The notes beneath the pieces were generated by a model. It ran no database searches and was not told the DNA's origin. It worked only from the letters and a program-made list of their open reading frames with translations. The position numbers and the translations under genes are program-made. 64,000 nt of DNA from Cellulomonas sp. RIT-PI-Y (GTDB lineage Bacteria; Actinomycetota; Actinomycetes; Actinomycetales; Cellulomonadaceae), in NCBI RefSeq assembly GCF_025642745.1, contig NZ_JANZKP010000003.1:1-64000 (forward strand), read 5' to 3'. Positions 16,439-26,835 of the stretch are shown one piece after another; position 1 is the stretch's first letter, and every line of letters begins with the position of its first letter.

Positions 16439-17844
16439 GCCGCGGCCGTCGGGAGGAGATGGACGAGGTCGAGCTGATCGAGGTCGACGGGCCGGACTCG
16501 GCCGCCGTGCCGGCGCCGACGGTGCCCTGGGTCCGGGTGCCGCTGCCGTGGAAGCCGGTCGCCCGCCGGTGGTGGCCGCTCCCGGTGGTGCTGGCCGCCG
16601 CGCTGGTGCTCGCGGACCTCGGCACCGGGTCCCGGCAGGAGCGCGACGTCCAGCACGCCCAGACCGTGCCCGGCGTCGCCCGCCCGATCGGCCCGGACGT
16701 CCACGTCTCCGAGCTGAGCGCGGCGGAGCAGTGGTCCTGGTACGGGGACCCGGTGGCCGGGCTGCTGGTGCAGTCGTCCTGGGACGAGTCCGGCGCGCCC
16801 GAGGTGAGCGCGGTCGACCCCGAGTCCGGCGATCAGCTCTGGCGGACCCGCCTGGACTCCGCGGACCCCGCTTCGGCCTACAGCGCGTCCAGCGCGTGCT
16901 GGGAGGAGTCCGGGCTGATCGCCTGCTGGTCGAGCGTGGGCGTGTTCGACGACGACGGCGCGGTGCAGGTCACCCGGTCCCGCCTGGTGCGCCTGGACCC
17001 GGCGGACGGCGAGCTGCTCTCGGACGATCCGCTGCCCGAGGACACCAGTCTGCTGGGCGACGGAGCGATCCGGGTGGCCGCCACCGATCGTGACGGCACG
17101 GTCGCCGTGTCCGCCACCGAGCCGGACGGCACCGCGCTGTGGGCGGTGGAGCTGCCGGACCAGGACGGGTCCGCCGGCTTCCTCAGCCTGTCCCTCCGCT
17201 TCGAGGACGACCTGGTGCTGCTGGGATCGCCGGGCGGCGCCTGGGCGCTGGACCGGCGGGACGGGCGGACGCTGGCGGCGGGTGCCGCGGTCTGGGAGTC
17301 GCGGCAGGGCCGGCTGCTGGTCTCCGGCGACGGGACCGTCCAGGTCGCGACCCGCGGCGGTGGGCAGGTGGACCTGGGCGAGGGCGACCCGGTGCTGCTC
17401 GGCACCGACGACGGCAGTGTGCCGCAGGCGGAGTTCGTCGCCGACCGCGGCGGCGACCGGTTGCACGCCGTGGACGCCCGCACCGGGGCGCGGATGTGGA
17501 CCTCCGAGGAGGTCTTCTCCGGGGGGATCGGGCTGGTGCTGGTCGCGGGCCTGCTGATCGGTCCGGCCCCCGACGGCCTGCTCGCCCTGGACGCCCGCAC
17601 CGGCGCGGTGCGATGGCGCGACGACGTCGCCGTCCAGGACACCTGGTCCGGCTTGCCGGTCACCGACGGCCGTCACGTCCTGCTGGTCGGCCAGGAGGAC
17701 GACGGCCCGGCGCTCGTCGCCCTCGACCTGCACAGCGGCGTCCGGACCTGGACCGCCCCGCTGCCGTCCGACGCCCTGGGGCTGGCCGTCGTCGATCACC
17801 GGCTGCTGCTCTACCGGGACTCCGGGACGTCCGAGCTGTCCTGA
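16435..17844 (+). CDS. Membrane-anchored PQQ-like beta-propeller protein (copy 2)
   Basis: 469-residue tandem paralogue of the preceding gene. It shares the acidic N-terminal patch (DEVELIEVDG), the anchor (ARRWWPLPVVLAAALVLADLG) and GVARPIGP after it. Blade-like repeats follow (GTALWAVELP, GARMWTSEEV, GAVRWRDDVA, GVRTWTAPLP). The start is the ATG overlapping the previous stop (ATGA). An internal ATG at codon 8 sits directly against GGGAGGAG, too close to be preferred. Role unknown; duplicate pairs suggest a heteromeric envelope complex. Confidence 0.84.
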   Translation: MSRGRREEMDEVELIEVDGPDSAAVPAPTVPWVRVPLPWKPVARRWWPLPVVLAAALVLADLGTGSRQERDVQHAQTVPGVARPIGPDVHVSELSAAEQWSWYGDPVAGLLVQSSWDESGAPEVSAVDPESGDQLWRTRLDSADPASAYSASSACWEESGLIACWSSVGVFDDDGAVQVTRSRLVRLDPADGELLSDDPLPEDTSLLGDGAIRVAATDRDGTVAVSATEPDGTALWAVELPDQDGSAGFLSLSLRFEDDLVLLGSPGGAWALDRRDGRTLAAGAAVWESRQGRLLVSGDGTVQVATRGGGQVDLGEGDPVLLGTDDGSVPQAEFVADRGGDRLHAVDARTGARMWTSEEVFSGGIGLVLVAGLLIGPAPDGLLALDARTGAVRWRDDVAVQDTWSGLPVTDGRHVLLVGQEDDGPALVALDLHSGVRTWTAPLPSDALGLAVVDHRLLLYRDSGTSELS

Positions 17845-17896
17845 CCGGATCCGTGGCCCACCTCACACCGTTCCTGTGGCAGGATGACCGGTGGAT

Positions 17897-17918
17897 CGAG
17901 GGGCCTGTCGGCCCCTCG
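17897..17918 (+). terminator. Hairpin after the propeller genes
   Basis: CGAGGGGCC-TGTC-GGCCCCTCG, a perfect 9-bp stem with tetraloop, 53 nt after the stop codon. A second small inverted repeat, GTGTC-6 nt-GACAC, follows at 17923-17938 in front of the ABC ATPase gene. Confidence 0.6.
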
Positions 17919-17995
17919 GCCCGTGTCAGCGAAGACACTCTGGCACCTTTCACTACGGATCGTCCGGCACGTACCTGCCGGTGGAGGGAACGACG

Positions 17996-19120
<1,125 letters not shown>

Positions 19121-19138
19121 CGCAGCACACCTCTCCAC

Positions 19139-19182
19139 CCGAAGGGGCGGGGCTCGGCACACGCCGGACCCCGCCCCTTCGG
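19139..19182 (+). terminator. Terminator after ugpC
   Basis: A perfect 14-bp stem (CCGAAGGGGCGGGG paired with its complement) closes a 16-nt loop, starting 18 nt after the stop codon. Confidence 0.8.
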
Positions 19183-19206
19183 CCATCGATGGGAGAATCC
19201 CTACCC

Positions 19207-20466
19207 ATGGACCGCCCTCGCCTGCAGATCACCGCCGCCGCGCCCGACCCGGCGCTGCTGGACCTGCCCTGGCACATCCCGCTCGCGGACTGGCCCGCGG
19301 ACCAGCTGGCCGCCCTCCCCCGCGGCATCTCCCGGCACACCGTGCGTTTCGCGCGGATGTCCGGCCGGGTGATCGCGATCAAGGAGATCGGCGAGACGGT
19401 CGCGTACCGCGAGTACGAGCTGCTGCGTCAGCTGAGCCGCCTGGACGTGCCCAGCGTGGAGCCGGTCGCGGTGATCTCCGGCCGCACCGATCCGGACGGC
19501 GAGCCCCTGGAGCCGGTGCTGATCACCCAGCACCTGCGGTTCTCCCTGCCCTACCGCTCGCTGTTCAGCCAGGCGCTGCGCCCGGACACCGCCACCCGGC
19601 TGATCGACGCCCTCGCGGTGCTGCTGGTCCGCCTGCACCTGATCGGCTTCTACTGGGGCGACGTCTCGCTGTCGAACACCCTGTTCCGCCGGGATGCCGA
19701 GACCTTCGCCGCGTACCTGGTGGACGCCGAGACCGGCGACCTGCACGACAGCCTCACCGACGGGCAGCGCGGCTACGACCTGGAGGTCGCCCGGGTCAAC
19801 ATCATCGGCGAGCTGATGGACCTGCAGGCCGGGGAGTTCCTGGAGGACGAGGTCGACGCGGTCGCGATCGGCGACGCCCTGGCCGAGCGCTACCAGGAGC
19901 TCTGGGGCGCGCTGACCGAGGCCGAGTCCTTCCGTGCCGGGGACCGGTGGCGGGTGCAGGCCCGGATCGACCGGCTGAACGACCTCGGCTTCGACGTGGG
20001 CGAGCTGGACATCACCACCGACCTGGACGGCACCACGGTCCGGATCCAGCCCAAGGTGGTGGACGCGGGGCACCACTCCCGTCGCCTGATGCGCCTGACC
20101 GGGCTGGACGTGCAGGAGAACCAGGCCCGCCGTCTGCTCAACGACCTGGACGGCTACGCCGCCGCCACCGACCGCCAGAACGACGACGAGAACTTCGTCG
20201 CGCACGACTGGCTGAACGGGGTGTTCGAGCCGGCCGTGCGCGCGGTCCCCCGGGAGCTGCGTCCCAAGCTGGAGCCCGCGCAGATCTACCACGAGCTGCT
20301 GGACCACCGCTGGTTCCTGTCCGAGCAGCAGGGCCGTGACGTCCCGATGCCCGAGGCCGCCAGGTCCTACGTGAAGAACATCCTGCCCAACCGCCCGGAC
20401 GAGGAGGCGATCCTCGGGGTGTCGGCGGCCGACCTCCGGGAGGACGCCGACCCGCTGATCGGCTAG
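19207..20466 (+). CDS. DUF4032-domain protein, protein-kinase-like fold
   Basis: 419 residues, cytoplasmic, with no membrane segment. It resembles the actinobacterial DUF4032 family, whose N-terminal half looks like a lipopolysaccharide-kinase fold: VIAIKEIGETVAYREYELL supplies a Lys/Glu pair, HLIGFYWGDVSLSNTLF resembles a catalytic loop with Asp and Asn, and YLVDAETGD may replace DFG. Substrate and activity are unknown. The start at this ATG has GGGAGA 10 nt upstream; an ATG six codons earlier is possible. Its stop shares CTAG with the converging SDR gene. Confidence 0.75.
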   Translation: MDRPRLQITAAAPDPALLDLPWHIPLADWPADQLAALPRGISRHTVRFARMSGRVIAIKEIGETVAYREYELLRQLSRLDVPSVEPVAVISGRTDPDGEPLEPVLITQHLRFSLPYRSLFSQALRPDTATRLIDALAVLLVRLHLIGFYWGDVSLSNTLFRRDAETFAAYLVDAETGDLHDSLTDGQRGYDLEVARVNIIGELMDLQAGEFLEDEVDAVAIGDALAERYQELWGALTEAESFRAGDRWRVQARIDRLNDLGFDVGELDITTDLDGTTVRIQPKVVDAGHHSRRLMRLTGLDVQENQARRLLNDLDGYAAATDRQNDDENFVAHDWLNGVFEPAVRAVPRELRPKLEPAQIYHELLDHRWFLSEQQGRDVPMPEAARSYVKNILPNRPDEEAILGVSAADLREDADPLIG

Positions 20467-21260
20467 CGGCCGAGCAGTCGCTCGCTGCCGGTCCAGAGCT
20501 GCTCGGCCAGCGCCGGGTCGGCGGCCTTGCGCGAGGTACGGCCCGGCTTGTGCGCGCTGCCGTAGTACTCCCCGGAGGTCCAGGCGTCGGACCGGATGAA
20601 GAACTCCAGCGTCGACCCGCCCGCCTCCGGGGTGATCAGCGAGCGGTTCAGCACCGTGGTGTAGACCCAGCGCAGCGGGCTGGTGGTGTCCGAGGCGAAG
20701 CTGGTCGCCACGTTGCCGGGGTGGAAGGCGACCGACCGGATGCCGCGGGCGTGCAGCCCCTTGGTGTGCAGGATGTTCGCGAGCTTGGCGTTGCCGTAGG
20801 CGCGCTCGGGGCGGTAGCGGCGGGAGGTGTCCAGGTCCTCGACCCGGAAGCTGCTGAACAGCCGAGCGGCGATGCTGGAGGTGTTCACCACCGCGGTGTC
20901 CGGGGTGAACCGCGGCCGGAGCAGCTCGGTCAGCAGGAAGGGCGCCAGGTGGTTCACCTGGAAGGTCAGCTCGACCCCGTCCCCGGTGATCGTCGGTCCG
21001 GAGAACAGGCCGCCCGCATTGTTGGCCAGCACGTCGATCCGGTCGTACCGCTCCGCGATCCGGGCGGCGAGCTCGCGCACCTGGTCGAGTACGGCGAAGT
21101 CGGCGACGAACACCGCGTCCGCGCCCACCCGCTCCGCGACCGCGTGGGTCTTGTCCGGATTGCGCCCGACCAGCACCAGCCGGTGGTCCGCGGCCAGGCG
21201 GGCGGCCGCGGCCGCACCGATGCCGTCGCTCGCCCCGGTCAGGACGACGGTCCGGGTCAT
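20463..21260 (-). CDS. Short-chain dehydrogenase/reductase
   Basis: 265-residue NAD(P)-dependent oxidoreductase of the retinol-dehydrogenase-like SDR group. The cofactor loop is TGASDGIG (9-16), NNAG follows strand 4, the catalytic serine lies in NTSSIA and the YGNAK (YxxxK) motif is present. HPGNVATSF is typical of this group. It ends four bases from rlmB's stop on the same strand, so it is last in the cysS-rlmB-SDR transcript. Substrate unknown. Confidence 0.88.
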   Translation of the reverse strand: MTRTVVLTGASDGIGAAAAARLAADHRLVLVGRNPDKTHAVAERVGADAVFVADFAVLDQVRELAARIAERYDRIDVLANNAGGLFSGPTITGDGVELTFQVNHLAPFLLTELLRPRFTPDTAVVNTSSIAARLFSSFRVEDLDTSRRYRPERAYGNAKLANILHTKGLHARGIRSVAFHPGNVATSFASDTTSPLRWVYTTVLNRSLITPEAGGSTLEFFIRSDAWTSGEYYGSAHKPGRTSRKAADPALAEQLWTGSERLLGR

Positions 21261-21264
21261 GGCC

Positions 21265-22233
21265 TCAGAGACTCCGCTGCCGAGCGACCTCGTACAGCGC
21301 GATGCCACCGGCGACGCCTGCGTTGAGGGACTCGACGTCGGAGGCGATCGGGATGCCCGCGATCACGTCGCAGTGCTCGCTGACCAGCCGGGACAGGCCC
21401 TTGCCCTCGGACCCGACCACCAGCACCAGCGGGTCGACGGAGTACGGCATGTCCGCGACGGTCGTGGTCCCGCCGCCGTCCAGGCCCACGATGAAGCAGC
21501 CCGCCTCGTGCAGGCGCTCCAGCGCGCGCACCAGGTTGGTGGCCCGGGCGACGGGCACCCGCGCGGCCGCACCGGCGGAGACCTTCCACGCCGAGGCGGT
21601 CACCCCGGCGGAGCGGCGCTCGGGCACCAGCACCCCGTGCGCACCGAACGCCCCGGCGGAGCGGAGCACGGCTCCCAGGTTGCGCGGGTCGGTGACGCCG
21701 TCCAGCGCCACGATCAACGGCGGGCGGTCGCTGGCGGCGGCGATGTCGAGCAGGTCCTCGACGTCGGAGTAGTCGTAGGGCGGGACCTGGATCGCCACGC
21801 CCTGGTGCACGGCGCCGTCGGTCATCCGGTCCAGTTCGGGCTTGGTCACCTCGAGCAGGGGGTACCCCGCGTCGGCGGCGGTGCGCAGGATCTCCCGGGT
21901 GCGGTCGTCCGCCTCCAGCCGGGAGGCGATGTACACCGCCGACACCGGGATGCCGGCCCGCAGCGCCTCGACCACCGAGTTGCGCCCGGCGACCACCTCG
22001 GTGACCGCGCCCCGGCCCTTGCCGCTCGGGGTGCGACGGGTGGTGCCCCGGCTGGTGGTGGCCCGTTTCTCCGACGCGACCTTCTTCTTGTGCGCGGAGT
22101 GGTAGGTGCGGTCCTCGGCCTTGGGGGTCGGGCCCTTGCCCTCGAGCCCCCGGCGGCGCTGACCGCCGGAGCCGACGGTGGCCTTCTTGCCGGTCTTGCG
22201 GGTGGCGCCTCGGCGCTGGGAGTTGCCGGCCAT
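21265..22233 (-). CDS. rlmB: 23S rRNA (guanosine-2'-O)-methyltransferase, SpoU/TrmH family
   Basis: Methylates a ribose 2'-OH of 23S rRNA (G2251 in E. coli) using S-adenosylmethionine. It has 322 residues: a basic, disordered leader of about 75 residues, a substrate-binding domain opening [15 protein letters not shown], and the SPOUT knot with DPRNLGAVLRSA, VGSEGKGLS and IPIASDVESLNAGVA. Its ATG overlaps the cysS stop by one base, so translation is coupled. The cysS-rlmB order matches that of Mycobacterium. Confidence 0.95.
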   Translation of the reverse strand: MAGNSQRRGATRKTGKKATVGSGGQRRRGLEGKGPTPKAEDRTYHSAHKKKVASEKRATTSRGTTRRTPSGKGRGAVTEVVAGRNSVVEALRAGIPVSAVYIASRLEADDRTREILRTAADAGYPLLEVTKPELDRMTDGAVHQGVAIQVPPYDYSDVEDLLDIAAASDRPPLIVALDGVTDPRNLGAVLRSAGAFGAHGVLVPERRSAGVTASAWKVSAGAAARVPVARATNLVRALERLHEAGCFIVGLDGGGTTTVADMPYSVDPLVLVVGSEGKGLSRLVSEHCDVIAGIPIASDVESLNAGVAGGIALYEVARQRSL

Positions 22234-23666
22234 CAGATGTCCTCGTCAGTGGTGTTACGGGCGGCGAGCGTCCAGCGCGCGCCGGTGGAAGAGTCCTCGA
22301 CCGCGATCCCCGCGGCGGTGAGCCGATCGCGGATCGCGTCGGCGGTGGCCCAGTCCTTGGCGGCACGGGCAGCGGTGCGGGCGTCCAGCTCGGCCCGGAC
22401 CACGGCGTCCAGGGCGGTGGCGGTGCGGTCGTCGGAGCCGGCGGAGCGGCCCCACTGCTCGCCCGCCGGGTCGAGGCCCAGCACGTCCAACATGGCGCGC
22501 ACGGCGGCCAGCTCGGTGCGGGTGCTCGGGTCGTCACCGGCGGACAGGGCGGTGTTCCCGGCCCGCAGGTGCTCGTGCACCACCGCGAGCGCGGCCGGCA
22601 CGTTCAGGTCGTCGTCCAGCGCGGCGGCGAAGTCGTCCGGGATGGTCGCGGCGGCAGGATCCACCGCACCCACCCGCTCGCCGGCCCGGGTGACGAATCC
22701 GGACAGCCGGTCCCAGGTGGCCTCGGATTCGGTCAGGGTGTCCTCGGTCCACTCCAGCATCGACCGGTACTGCACCGCGGTCAGGGCGTAGCGCAGCACC
22801 GCGGGCCGCACGGTCTCCAGCAGCGAGCTGACCAGCAGGCCGTTGCCGAGCGACTTGCTCATCTTGGCGCCGGACTGGGTCACCCAGCCGTTGTGCAGCC
22901 AGTACCGCGCGAAGCCGTAGCCCGCGGCCCGGGACTGGGCCTGCTCGTTCTCGTGGTGCGGGAACCGCAGGTCGAGCCCGCCGCCGTGGATGTCGAAGGT
23001 GTCGCCGAGGTAGCGGTGCGCCATCGCGGAGCACTCCAGGTGCCAGCCGGGGCGTCCCCGGCCGAACGGGGTCTCCCAGGAGGCGTTCTCCGGCTCACCG
23101 GGCTTGGCGGCCTTCCACAGCGCGAAGTCGTGCGGATCCCGCTTGTCGCTCTCCGCCGCGGCGGTGTCCGGTGCCATGTCGTCGATCCGCTGGCTGGTCA
23201 GCGAGCCGTACTCCGGCCAGGACCGCACGTCGAAGTACACGTCGCCAGGACCGGCGGGGTAGGCGTGGCCCCGCTCGACCAGCCGCTGCATCAGGTCGAC
23301 CATCGCCGGGACGTGGCCGGTGGCGCGCGGCTCGTAGGTGGGCGGCAGCACCCCCAGCGCGTCGTAGGCGGTGGTGAAGGCGCGCTCGTTCTCCATCGCC
23401 CACGCCCACCAGGGCCGGCCCGCCTCGGCGGAGCGGTTCAGGATCTTGTCGTCGACGTCCGTGACGTTGCGGACCATCGTCACCTGGTAACCGGTGCGGC
23501 GCAGCCAGCGGACCAGCACGTCGAAGGCCACCACCGAGCGGACGTGCCCGATGTGCGGCGGGGCCTGCACGGTCGCACCACACAGGTAGATGCCGACCTG
23601 ACCCGGGACGACGGGGACGAAGTCACGCACCTCGCGGGTGGCGGTGTCGAACAGGCGCAGGCTCAC
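22233..23666 (-). CDS. cysS: Cysteinyl-tRNA synthetase
   Basis: Charges tRNA-Cys with cysteine. It is a class I enzyme of 477 residues with [15 protein letters not shown] (zinc cysteine and HIGH-type motif), [10 protein letters not shown] and [15 protein letters not shown] (further zinc ligands) and KMSKSLGN. The GTG start is 6 nt from a TAGCCT box and has no ribosome-binding site, so the mRNA is probably leaderless. It is not MshC, since it is followed by rlmB and has the anticodon-binding C-terminus. Confidence 0.96.
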   Translation of the reverse strand: MSLRLFDTATREVRDFVPVVPGQVGIYLCGATVQAPPHIGHVRSVVAFDVLVRWLRRTGYQVTMVRNVTDVDDKILNRSAEAGRPWWAWAMENERAFTTAYDALGVLPPTYEPRATGHVPAMVDLMQRLVERGHAYPAGPGDVYFDVRSWPEYGSLTSQRIDDMAPDTAAAESDKRDPHDFALWKAAKPGEPENASWETPFGRGRPGWHLECSAMAHRYLGDTFDIHGGGLDLRFPHHENEQAQSRAAGYGFARYWLHNGWVTQSGAKMSKSLGNGLLVSSLLETVRPAVLRYALTAVQYRSMLEWTEDTLTESEATWDRLSGFVTRAGERVGAVDPAAATIPDDFAAALDDDLNVPAALAVVHEHLRAGNTALSAGDDPSTRTELAAVRAMLDVLGLDPAGEQWGRSAGSDDRTATALDAVVRAELDARTAARAAKDWATADAIRDRLTAAGIAVEDSSTGARWTLAARNTTDEDI

Positions 23667-23672
23667 CGCACC

Positions 23673-23678
23673 AGGCTA
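23673..23678 (-). promoter_or_regulatory. -10 box of cysS (leaderless)
   Basis: TAGCCT on the minus strand, 6 nt upstream of the GTG start. Confidence 0.55.
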
Positions 23679-24596
23679 CCGGGCCGTCACTTGCCTGTTC
23701 ACTCCGGTGGCGTCATCCGCCTCGGCCCGCAGGTCGGCCAGCACCAGCCGTACGACGCGCCGCGCCGCCCGCTCGGGGGTCATCAGCGCATCGGTGCGAC
23801 GCGCGGCGGCCACACCGGCCAGCGGCACCAACCGCACCCCCGGCCGCGATCCCGCCGTGTACCGGGGCAGCAGGCTGATCCCGTGCCCGGCCGCGACCAG
23901 CGCCTCGACCACCCCGAAGTCGTTGAACCGCTGCACCACCTCCGGCGGGGTCCCGGCCACCGCGGCCACCCGGTCCAGCACCCGGGCGACCGGGAACCCC
24001 TCCTGCACGGCGATCCAGCGCTGCCCGGCCAGGTCCGCCGGAGCCAGCTCGGTCCGGTCGGCCAACGGGTGGTCCTCGCGCAGGGCGACGTCGAGCGGCT
24101 CGCGCAGCAGCGGCACCACCTGGAGGCCGGACGGCCAGTCGTCGCCGGTGTCCGGCCGGTGCGCGACCACCAGGTCGAAGTCCGCGGTCAGGGTCGGGAA
24201 GTCGTGCTGGGCCACGTCGCGGTCGCCGAGCTCCACCTCGACCCCGTGGCGGGCGGCGATCCGGTGCAGCAGCCCCGGGGCCAGCAGGGCGGCGGCCGAC
24301 TGGAAGAACGCCACCCGGACCCGCCCGGTCGGCGATCCGCGGAACTCCTCGACCGCCCCGGCGGCGCGTTCCATCGCGACCGCGACCTCCACCGCCGCAT
24401 CGGCGAGTGCCTGACCGGCCTCGGTGAGCCGGATCCCGCGACCGACCCGTTCGACCAGCGGGGTGCCGACCTGATCGGCGAGCAGCCGCAGGTGCTGGGA
24501 GACCGCGGAGGGCGTCAGGTGCAGCCGGGCCGCCGCCGCGGTCACCCCTCCGGCGTCCCGCACCGCACGCAGCGTGGCCAGGTGATGGGCGTCCAT
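23676..24596 (-). CDS. LysR-family transcriptional regulator
   Basis: 306 residues with an N-terminal helix-turn-helix (GGVTAAAARLHLTPSAVSQH, about 16-35) and a periplasmic-binding-like effector domain. It is divergent from the EamA transporter and probably controls it, the common LysR layout. The ATG lies 6 nt behind TAGCGT (leaderless). Its stop codon overlaps the cysS -10 box, so read-through into cysS is possible. Ligand unknown. Confidence 0.9.
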   Translation of the reverse strand: MDAHHLATLRAVRDAGGVTAAAARLHLTPSAVSQHLRLLADQVGTPLVERVGRGIRLTEAGQALADAAVEVAVAMERAAGAVEEFRGSPTGRVRVAFFQSAAALLAPGLLHRIAARHGVEVELGDRDVAQHDFPTLTADFDLVVAHRPDTGDDWPSGLQVVPLLREPLDVALREDHPLADRTELAPADLAGQRWIAVQEGFPVARVLDRVAAVAGTPPEVVQRFNDFGVVEALVAAGHGISLLPRYTAGSRPGVRLVPLAGVAAARRTDALMTPERAARRVVRLVLADLRAEADDATGVNRQVTAR

Positions 24597-24602
24597 GTAG
24601 TG

Positions 24603-24608
24603 ACGCTA
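24603..24608 (-). promoter_or_regulatory. -10 box of the LysR gene (leaderless)
   Basis: TAGCGT on the minus strand, 6 nt upstream of the ATG. Confidence 0.5.
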
Positions 24609-24668
24609 CAGGGTCTGCGCGTGATCTTTCGATGGTGCTGGACAGTGAGGACCCGGCACGATGCCGCC

Positions 24669-25670
24669 ATGCCCCTGCGCGACCGTCTGCTCGCCCTCGT
24701 CGTGGTGGTCTGCTGGGGTCTGAACTTCCCGGCGATCCATCTCTCTCTCGACCAGTTCCCGCCGTTCTTCCTGGTGGCGCTCCGGTTCGCCCTGCTCGCC
24801 GTACCCACCATGCTGTTCGTGCCCCGCCCGCAGGTCCCGCTGCGTTGGCTGCTCGGCTACGGGATCGGGTTCGGCGTGCTGCAGTTCGCCTTCCTGTACC
24901 TGGCGATGGACAGCGGGATGCCGACCGGGTTGGCCTCGCTGGTGCTCCAGTCCTCCGCGCCGTTCACGGTGCTGATCGGGTCGGCCTGGCTGCGCGAGCG
25001 GGTCAGCGCCCGGCAGGCGGCCGGGATCGGGATCGCGGTGGCCGGGCTGGCCGGGATCGCGGCGCTGCGCGCGTACGGAGGTGCGCAGGCCGGCCTGCTG
25101 CCGGTGGTCCTGACACTGTGCGGCGGACTGGGGTGGGCCTTCGGCAACGTGTGCAGCCGGCAGGCCCGCACCGACAGCCCGCTGCGGTTCATGCTCTGGA
25201 TGTCCGTGGTGCCGCCGCTGCCGATGCTGGCGCTGTCCCTGGTGGTCGACGGCCCCGCGGCCATCGCGACCTCGCTGACCACCCTCGGCACGCCGACCGC
25301 GGCCTGGGCGCTGGGCGGCTTGGCGTTCACCGTGCTGATCGCGACCGTGGTCGGCTCCGGACTGTGGACCTCCCTGCTGGCCCGGCACCCGTCCAGCGTG
25401 GTCGCACCGTTCTCCCTGCTGGTGCCCGTGGTCGGCTTCGCGGCGAGCTGGCTGGCCTTCGACGAGCGACCGGTGCCGGCCGAGCTCGCGCTGGGAGCTG
25501 TCATCATCGGCGGTGTGCTGATCGCCAGTGCCCGGCCCCGGGCTGCGCGGGTGCTGGCGGAGCGCGGTCAGGACGCCGGGGCCACCACCGCGGTGGCGAG
25601 CGCCGCGATCCCCTCGCCACGCCCGGTGAGCCCGAGGCCGTCCGTCGTGGTCGCGGACACCGACACCTGA
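24669..25670 (+). CDS. EamA/DMT-family transporter
   Basis: 333-residue inner-membrane transporter of the drug/metabolite family with two EamA repeats, about ten helices in total (opening [20 protein letters not shown]; second repeat from about residue 140). It probably exports an amino acid or metabolite. The last 35 residues are polar and are read antisense to the end of ispF, a 103-bp convergent overlap. No earlier in-frame stop exists. The start is the ATG after a possible CACGAT box; divergent from LysR. Confidence 0.88.
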   Translation: MPLRDRLLALVVVVCWGLNFPAIHLSLDQFPPFFLVALRFALLAVPTMLFVPRPQVPLRWLLGYGIGFGVLQFAFLYLAMDSGMPTGLASLVLQSSAPFTVLIGSAWLRERVSARQAAGIGIAVAGLAGIAALRAYGGAQAGLLPVVLTLCGGLGWAFGNVCSRQARTDSPLRFMLWMSVVPPLPMLALSLVVDGPAAIATSLTTLGTPTAAWALGGLAFTVLIATVVGSGLWTSLLARHPSSVVAPFSLLVPVVGFAASWLAFDERPVPAELALGAVIIGGVLIASARPRAARVLAERGQDAGATTAVASAAIPSPRPVSPRPSVVVADTDT

Positions 25671-26053
25671 GCGGCCGCCGCCTCGGACAGCACCGCCTCC
25701 GCCTCGGTCCGGCGCGGTCCGATCCGAGGACGGTTGCCGACCACCTGCACCACCACGTTGCCGATCTCGAACCCCGCCGCCCGGACCATCCGTGCGGCCT
25801 CGGCGAGCAGGGCGGTCCCCGCCGCTCCGGCCCACTCCGGCCGGTCGACCCCGAAGACCGCGCCCAGGTCGCCCAGGCCGGCGGCGGACAACAGTGCCTC
25901 GGCGGCGGCATGGGCGGCGACGTCGGCGTCCGAGTGCCCGGCGAGCGGCCGCTCCCCCGGCCAGGACAGCCCCGCGAGCCGGAGGACGGCGCCGGGGGCG
26001 GGGTGAGGGTCGTAGGCGTGGACGTCGACGCCGAGGCCGGTGCGAGGGATCAC
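25568..26053 (-). CDS. ispF: 2-C-methyl-D-erythritol 2,4-cyclodiphosphate synthase
   Basis: Cyclises CDP-methylerythritol phosphate in the MEP pathway to isoprenoid precursors, which here also feed the carotenoid operon. It has 161 residues; metal ligands are visible in GVDVHAY (Asp10, His12), the lid segment is GHSDADV, and [14 protein letters not shown] closes the active site. The GTG start is 7 nt from TAGGTT. It is the last gene of the carD-ispD-ispF series and converges with eamA. Confidence 0.95.
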   Translation of the reverse strand: MIPRTGLGVDVHAYDPHPAPGAVLRLAGLSWPGERPLAGHSDADVAAHAAAEALLSAAGLGDLGAVFGVDRPEWAGAAGTALLAEAARMVRAAGFEIGNVVVQVVGNRPRIGPRRTEAEAVLSEAAAAQVSVSATTTDGLGLTGRGEGIAALATAVVAPAS

Positions 26054-26060
26054 GGGATCG

Positions 26061-26066
26061 AACCTA
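26061..26066 (-). promoter_or_regulatory. -10 box of ispF (leaderless)
   Basis: TAGGTT on the minus strand, 7 nt before the GTG, within the 46-bp ispD-ispF gap. Confidence 0.5.
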
Positions 26067-26099
26067 GCGAGGTCGCCGGGGCGGCGCGTGGCGTGATGC

Positions 26100-26825
26100 T
26101 CATCCCCCGGCGAGCAGCAGCTCCGCCAGCGCCAGGTCGCGGGCCGTGGTGATCTTGAGCGCGGACTCCTCGCCGGGGATCAGCCACACGGGGACGCCCA
26201 GCGCCTCGACCAGACCGGCGTCGTCCGTGGCGTCCGGTGCGGCGGCGGTGGGGGTCCCGCCGGGTCCGGCGGCATGGGTCGCCGCGTCCGGCGCGGCGGC
26301 GGCGTGGGCGGCGTCCAGCAGATCGCGGTGGAAGCCCTGCGGGGTCTGCACCGCCCGCAGTCCGGCCCGCGGCACCGTGCCCAGCGCGGCGGTGGCACTG
26401 CTCGCGGAGGGATCCACCGCGGTGATCGTGTCGGTGACCGGCAACCCGGGCACCACCGCGCGATGCCCGGCCCGCAGCGCCTCGACGACCCGCGCGATCA
26501 GCTCCGGGGACGCCAGCGGCCGCGCGGCGTCGTGCACCAGCACCAGATCGCAGTCCTCGTGCAGGACGGCGAGCGCGGCCGCGACGGACTCCTGACGCGT
26601 CGCGCCACCGGTCACCACCACGGCGTCGGGCAGCAGAGCGCGGAACGCCGTCTCGTGCCCGGCGGGAGCGGTCACGGCCAGCGCGTCCACGACCCCGGAC
26701 ATGACGAGACGCCGTGCTGCGTGCTGCAGCAACGGCGTCCCGTTCAGTCGGACCAGGGCCTTGGGCTCGGGGTGTCCGAGTCGCAGGCCGCTGCCGGCTG
26801 CGGTGATGATCGCGGTGGCGGTCAT
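26100..26825 (-). CDS. ispD: 2-C-methyl-D-erythritol 4-phosphate cytidylyltransferase
   Basis: Couples CTP to methylerythritol phosphate, the third MEP-pathway step. It has 241 residues: AAGSGLRLG is the nucleotide-binding loop, [11 protein letters not shown] and VHDAARPL follow, and [16 protein letters not shown] contains the substrate-binding region. An Ala/Pro/Thr-rich insertion (about 185-205) lengthens the region before [10 protein letters not shown]. It begins 10 nt after carD's stop, consistent with co-transcription. Confidence 0.94.
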   Translation of the reverse strand: MTATAIITAAGSGLRLGHPEPKALVRLNGTPLLQHAARRLVMSGVVDALAVTAPAGHETAFRALLPDAVVVTGGATRQESVAAALAVLHEDCDLVLVHDAARPLASPELIARVVEALRAGHRAVVPGLPVTDTITAVDPSASSATAALGTVPRAGLRAVQTPQGFHRDLLDAAHAAAAPDAATHAAGPGGTPTAAAPDATDDAGLVEALGVPVWLIPGEESALKITTARDLALAELLLAGG

Positions 26826-26835
26826 ACCGGCCGGC

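Noticed and set aside
17923-17938. GTGTC-6 nt-GACAC repeat before ugpC as an operator
   Set aside because: Too short and isolated to support as a regulator site; noted only within the neighbouring terminator entry.
22569-24660. Plus-strand extension upstream of the EamA gene
   Set aside because: The frame is open for 2 kb but is antisense to cysS and LysR with shadow-type composition; only the part from 24669 encodes the transporter.
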